From Thiotrichaceae bacterium (GTDB taxonomy: Bacteria; Pseudomonadota; Gammaproteobacteria; Thiotrichales; Thiotrichaceae), in NCBI GenBank assembly GCA_027008665.1, contig JALVEA010000318.1:1-25730 (forward strand): a stretch of DNA of 25,730 nucleotides. Reading direction: 5' to 3'. Shown piece after piece: positions 22,765 to 25,730 of this stretch. The translations under genes and the position numbers were made by a program. Each line of letters begins with the position of its first letter. Position 1 is the stretch's first letter. The notes below the pieces were generated by a model. That model was not told the DNA's origin and did no database searches. It worked only from the letters and a program-made list of their open reading frames with translations.

Positions 22765-23847
22765 TTAGCCGTATTTCGCTTCAAACTCAGCCATAAAAGC
22801 AATCAAAGCATCCACACCCTCTTCGGGCATTGCATTGTAAATACTAGCACGCATTCCACCGACTGAGCGATGTCCTTTTAGCGTCACTAAACCTTGCTCT
22901 GCTGCTTGCCCCAAAAAATCACCATCTAAATCAGAGTTACCTAATGTAAATGGAATATTCATCCATGAACGACAGTTAAGATCAACTGGGTTTTTATAAA
23001 AATCGGAATTATCAATCGCCGCATAAAGCTTGTCTGATTTACGTTTATTGATCTTGGCCATGCCCTCAAGACCGCCTTTTTCTTTTAACCATTTGAACAC
23101 CAAACCTGCTAAATACCAGCTATAGGTTGGTGGTGTGTTGTACATAGAATCTGCCTTTGCTTGGATTGCATAATCCATCATTGCGGGAGTTCCATCGATA
23201 CAACCTCCGATCAAATCATCGCGCACAATCACCAATGTCAAACCTGCAGGCCCTATATTTTTTTGTGCGCCCGCGTAGATTAAACCAAACTTTGACACAT
23301 CAATTGGGCGAGATAGGATAGTCGATGACATATCTGCTACTAAGGGAATATCGCCTACCTCAGGAAGGGTATGAAACTCAACCCCTCCAATGGTTTCATT
23401 CGGCGTATAATGCACATAGGCAGCATCAGCATTTAAATTCCAAGATTCTGGATCAGGAATTGAGGTAAAATGACTGTCTTCACCTGTTGCAACAAGATTC
23501 ACATCACAAAACTTGCTCGCCTCTGCAATCGCTTTTTTTGACCATGCGCCTGTATTGATATAATCGGCCGAATCTTTACCGCGCAATAAATTCATAGGAA
23601 TAGCAGAAAACTGGCTACTTGCCCCCCCTTGTAAAAAAAGCACTTTATAATTATCGGGAATACTCATTACATCCCGCAGATCCGTTTCAGCCTCAGCTGC
23701 AATCGACATATAGTCTTTACCTCGATGACTCATTTCCATCACCGACATACCACTATTATTCCAATCTATTAATTCAGCTTGTGCCTGCTTCAACACCTCA
23801 AGCGGTAACATTCCAGGCCCTGCGCTAAAATTATATTTACGACTCAT
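22765..23847 (-). CDS. serC: Phosphoserine aminotransferase SerC
   Basis: SerC converts 3-phosphohydroxypyruvate to phosphoserine with glutamate, and also serves pyridoxal phosphate synthesis in many gammaproteobacteria. The 360-residue protein is of standard length. YNFSAGPGMLPLEVL opens it, SVMEMSHRGKDY follows, and the PLP lysine is K196 in GAQKNIGPAG. A good AAGGAGTG lies upstream of the ATG. It comes 31 bp after the channel gene and 119 bp before serA, with two stem-loops in that second gap. Together with serA it gives two of the three steps of serine synthesis; serB is not in the window. Confidence 0.97.
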   Translation of the reverse strand: MSRKYNFSAGPGMLPLEVLKQAQAELIDWNNSGMSVMEMSHRGKDYMSIAAEAETDLRDVMSIPDNYKVLFLQGGASSQFSAIPMNLLRGKDSADYINTGAWSKKAIAEASKFCDVNLVATGEDSHFTSIPDPESWNLNADAAYVHYTPNETIGGVEFHTLPEVGDIPLVADMSSTILSRPIDVSKFGLIYAGAQKNIGPAGLTLVIVRDDLIGGCIDGTPAMMDYAIQAKADSMYNTPPTYSWYLAGLVFKWLKEKGGLEGMAKINKRKSDKLYAAIDNSDFYKNPVDLNCRSWMNIPFTLGNSDLDGDFLGQAAEQGLVTLKGHRSVGGMRASIYNAMPEEGVDALIAFMAEFEAKYG

Positions 23848-23878
23848 TTAATCACTCCTTTGTTTTAATTTAAACCAT

Positions 23879-24967
23879 TTAATTTGTTATTATGGGAATA
23901 CTGTCTTCCCCCTCTGCTACTTCAATATGAGTTAAAGGGGTTGCCAGTGAAATATTATGTTCAATTGATGTTTGGTAAATAATTTTCATTATTTTTTGAC
24001 GTGTTGGGATAATCGAATTTACATTTTTGGTGTAGTAGTAAAATGCCCATTCCACCGCATGATCACCTGTATTATCGATCATTACTTCCATCTCATATTG
24101 TCTTTCAAAAGGGATATCTATATCTTTTTTAGCTCTTTCATAGGCATCAAGAAACATCCTTTCCACACTAGAGATAGAACAATCATAACCTATTTTAAAT
24201 AAAATCTTTTCTCGCAATCCCCTAGCAGAGGAAAACTTAGAAAGATTATGCACTGTAAAATCACGTAAACGTGAATTTCTAATCATCATACGATGATTAT
24301 TGACTCGATTTAAAATAACAGTATGAAACATTTTAGTGCGATAAACCACACCCTGCATATATTTTGTCTCTCCGTCTTGAAGCTCAATCACATCTCCCTC
24401 TGATAACATATCACTATTGAGAATAATAATACCGTGGAAAATATCAGGTGCCCAAATAGAGGAGGTTAATGCCAAAAAAACCCCCATAAAACCAATCACT
24501 CCCCCAGCTTCTAATAAAGAGTTAAAGCCAAGCAAATGAATAATCCCAATTAAGGTAATAATTGCAATAAAGGTGGTACTAAAAACACTTAAAAGGCGAG
24601 TTTGATGGGTGGGTATTTGCCTTTCCTTACCTTCAATCATACGCATTTTTCCATATTGACGTAAAAAAACGGCTCGCATCAGGTGCATGGATAAATGTGC
24701 AAGGTAAATAATCGCTAAAACCGCAATAATTTTAATACCAAAGGCCTGCTCATCTCGACTTTGAAAAAAGCGATAATAGCCATAAACGACAATAATCAAC
24801 AGATTCAAGAGGCGAAAAATCATCACCACACGAGAAAATGAAGTAACTTTAGAAGGGGCATGCGAAAACAGCTTTATAATCCGTTTAGCAAAGATGAGTA
24901 GCAAGATATTAACTGTTAGTAAAAAATAACCAACAGAATCCAAATGACTAAGAAAGTTTTGTAACAC
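23879..24967 (-). CDS. MscS-family mechanosensitive ion channel
   Basis: This is a 362-residue inner-membrane protein. Predicted helices lie at about 12-31, 47-68, 76-101 and 125-148, followed by the glycine/alanine-rich pore helix from about 153 (LLEAGGVIGFMGVFLALTSSI). The MscS beta domain follows, with GDVIELQDGETKYMQGVVYR and the IRNSRLRDF motif near 229-237. These channels open under membrane tension and release solutes on osmotic downshock. The first in-frame start is a GTG at 24967 with no clear Shine-Dalgarno sequence, so the start is uncertain. serC starts 31 bp further on. The helices before the pore are more numerous than in E. coli MscS, which places it among the larger family forms. 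Confidence 0.85.
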   Translation of the reverse strand: MLQNFLSHLDSVGYFLLTVNILLLIFAKRIIKLFSHAPSKVTSFSRVVMIFRLLNLLIIVVYGYYRFFQSRDEQAFGIKIIAVLAIIYLAHLSMHLMRAVFLRQYGKMRMIEGKERQIPTHQTRLLSVFSTTFIAIITLIGIIHLLGFNSLLEAGGVIGFMGVFLALTSSIWAPDIFHGIIILNSDMLSEGDVIELQDGETKYMQGVVYRTKMFHTVILNRVNNHRMMIRNSRLRDFTVHNLSKFSSARGLREKILFKIGYDCSISSVERMFLDAYERAKKDIDIPFERQYEMEVMIDNTGDHAVEWAFYYYTKNVNSIIPTRQKIMKIIYQTSIEHNISLATPLTHIEVAEGEDSIPIITN

Positions 24968-25286
24968 GTTAAATAAACACTCACAAGTTCAGGGTTAAAA
25001 AGACCGCCAGACTTTAGTTCAGTATTTTGAATTTAACAAGTTACACTCCAGCACAATATAGAGTAAAGACTTCAATAACAGCCCATTCAAAGAGGAAATA
25101 TTGATATTGTATAAAATATTTTTTTAGTAAAAAATAAACTAAAAACATATATTTATGAAAAAATAGACCATTAGATAAATATCACTCACCAAGACCCATC
25201 AATTCTATAAAATTTATGCTACTCATTATTTGTATAGGGAAAATAAAAATAATCAATAGATCCTAATGTATTGACCTGTATTAGCA
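24968..25286. other. Intergenic region between lolD and the MscS gene
   Basis: About 320 bp, strongly AT-rich, with no gene recognised. TATTTTTT (25117-25124) pairs with AAAAAATA (25129-25136) as an A/T-only hairpin. CTAAT/ATTAG arms near 25263-25284 form a weak stem after the lolD stop, followed on the minus strand by a T-rich stretch, so a weak terminator is possible. Bases 25251-25285 resemble 7032-7059. Confidence 0.5.
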
Positions 25287-25730
25287 TTATTTCCCTCCTA
25301 AAACTCCATCAACTAACTGATACGTTTTATCCATTTTTTTTGCTAGTAATAAATCATGGGTAACGATAATGAACGCTGTTTTTAACTCATTATTGAGTTC
25401 TTGCATTAATTCAAAAATTTTAAACGCAGTACGTTGATCTAAATTGCCTGTCGGTTCATCCGCCATAATTACTTTAGGGCGCGTTACTAAAGCACGGGCT
25501 ATGGCAGCACGTTGGCGTTCTCCACCTGATAATTGCCCTGGTTTATGCATAATCCGATCAGAAAGACCCACTCTTTTTAGTATTATTTTTGCATTTTTGC
25601 TTGCGGTTTTCACATCAACACCACGAATCAATAAAGGCATTGCAACATTCTCCAATGCACTAAACTCAGGTAGTAAATGATGGAATTGATAGATAAAACC
25701 AATTGAACGATTACGCAAAATTCCTCGATC
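25287..25730 (-). CDS. lolD: Lipoprotein-releasing ABC transporter ATPase LolD, C-terminal part
   Basis: The frame is open to the right edge, so the N-terminus with the Walker A motif is missing. The visible 147 residues read through IGFIYQFHHLLPEFSALENV (Q-loop region, very typical of LolD), the signature LSGGERQRAAIARAL, Walker B with VIMADEPTGNLD, and the H-loop VTHD. LolD powers the LolCE complex, which releases lipoproteins such as Pal from the inner membrane for carriage by LolA. A TTG at 25718 is not the start, because the frame continues upstream with residues that fit the family. lolC, normally upstream, would lie beyond the window. Confidence 0.94.
   Translation of the reverse strand, partial: DRGILRNRSIGFIYQFHHLLPEFSALENVAMPLLIRGVDVKTASKNAKIILKRVGLSDRIMHKPGQLSGGERQRAAIARALVTRPKVIMADEPTGNLDQRTAFKIFELMQELNNELKTAFIIVTHDLLLAKKMDKTYQLVDGVLGGK

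Overview
The window looks like a chromosomal segment of an AT-rich gammaproteobacterium (G+C judged by eye in the mid to upper 30s percent, not counted). The grounds are gene order and family type: a tolQ-tolR-tolA-tolB-pal-cpoB-queE run, a serC/serA-pheA-hisC-tyrA-aroA run, a LolD-type lipoprotein export ATPase, and a Pseudomonas-like wbpA/wbpB/wbpD/wbpE cassette. I cannot assign a genus from sequence alone. There are no rRNA or tRNA genes, no insertion sequences, no phage genes and no CRISPR array.

Layout. Positions 1-6538 (minus strand) hold a surface-polysaccharide block: WbpM-type dehydratase, then wbpA, wbpB, wbpD, wbpE and the start of a PIG-L deacetylase. Four of these enzymes convert UDP-GlcNAc to a UDP-2,3-diacetamido-glucuronic acid, an O-antigen or capsule sugar. 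Positions 6539-7450 are a 0.9-kb AT-rich divergent intergenic region without a recognisable gene. Positions 7451-13505 (plus strand) hold the Tol-Pal envelope operon, ending in queE. Next come a strongly promoted cold-shock protein gene (13707-13913) and a strong terminator. Everything from 14059 to 25730 is on the minus strand: rhlE helicase, a secreted ankyrin-repeat protein, aroA, tyrA, hisC, pheA, serA, serC, a MscS-family channel and the C-terminal part of lolD.

How the genes work together. The polysaccharide block makes activated sugars. Tol-Pal ties the outer membrane to the cell wall, and CpoB links it to division. LolD powers lipoprotein release, which Pal needs. SerC and SerA make serine from 3-phosphoglycerate. 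AroA, PheA, TyrA and HisC cover the last shikimate step and the phenylalanine/tyrosine branches. Csp and RhlE, in convergent genes, both act on RNA structure.

I found no clearly new multi-gene system. The least explained signals are non-coding: a short dispersed repeat built on GGAACTTCC, a three-segment alternative hairpin between hisC and tyrA, orientation-specific stem-loops between serC and serA, a possible ops (RfaH) core upstream of wbpA, and a hexanucleotide repeat giving stacked in-frame stops at the end of wbpE. The secreted ankyrin protein and the class II EPSP synthase are the most notable proteins.
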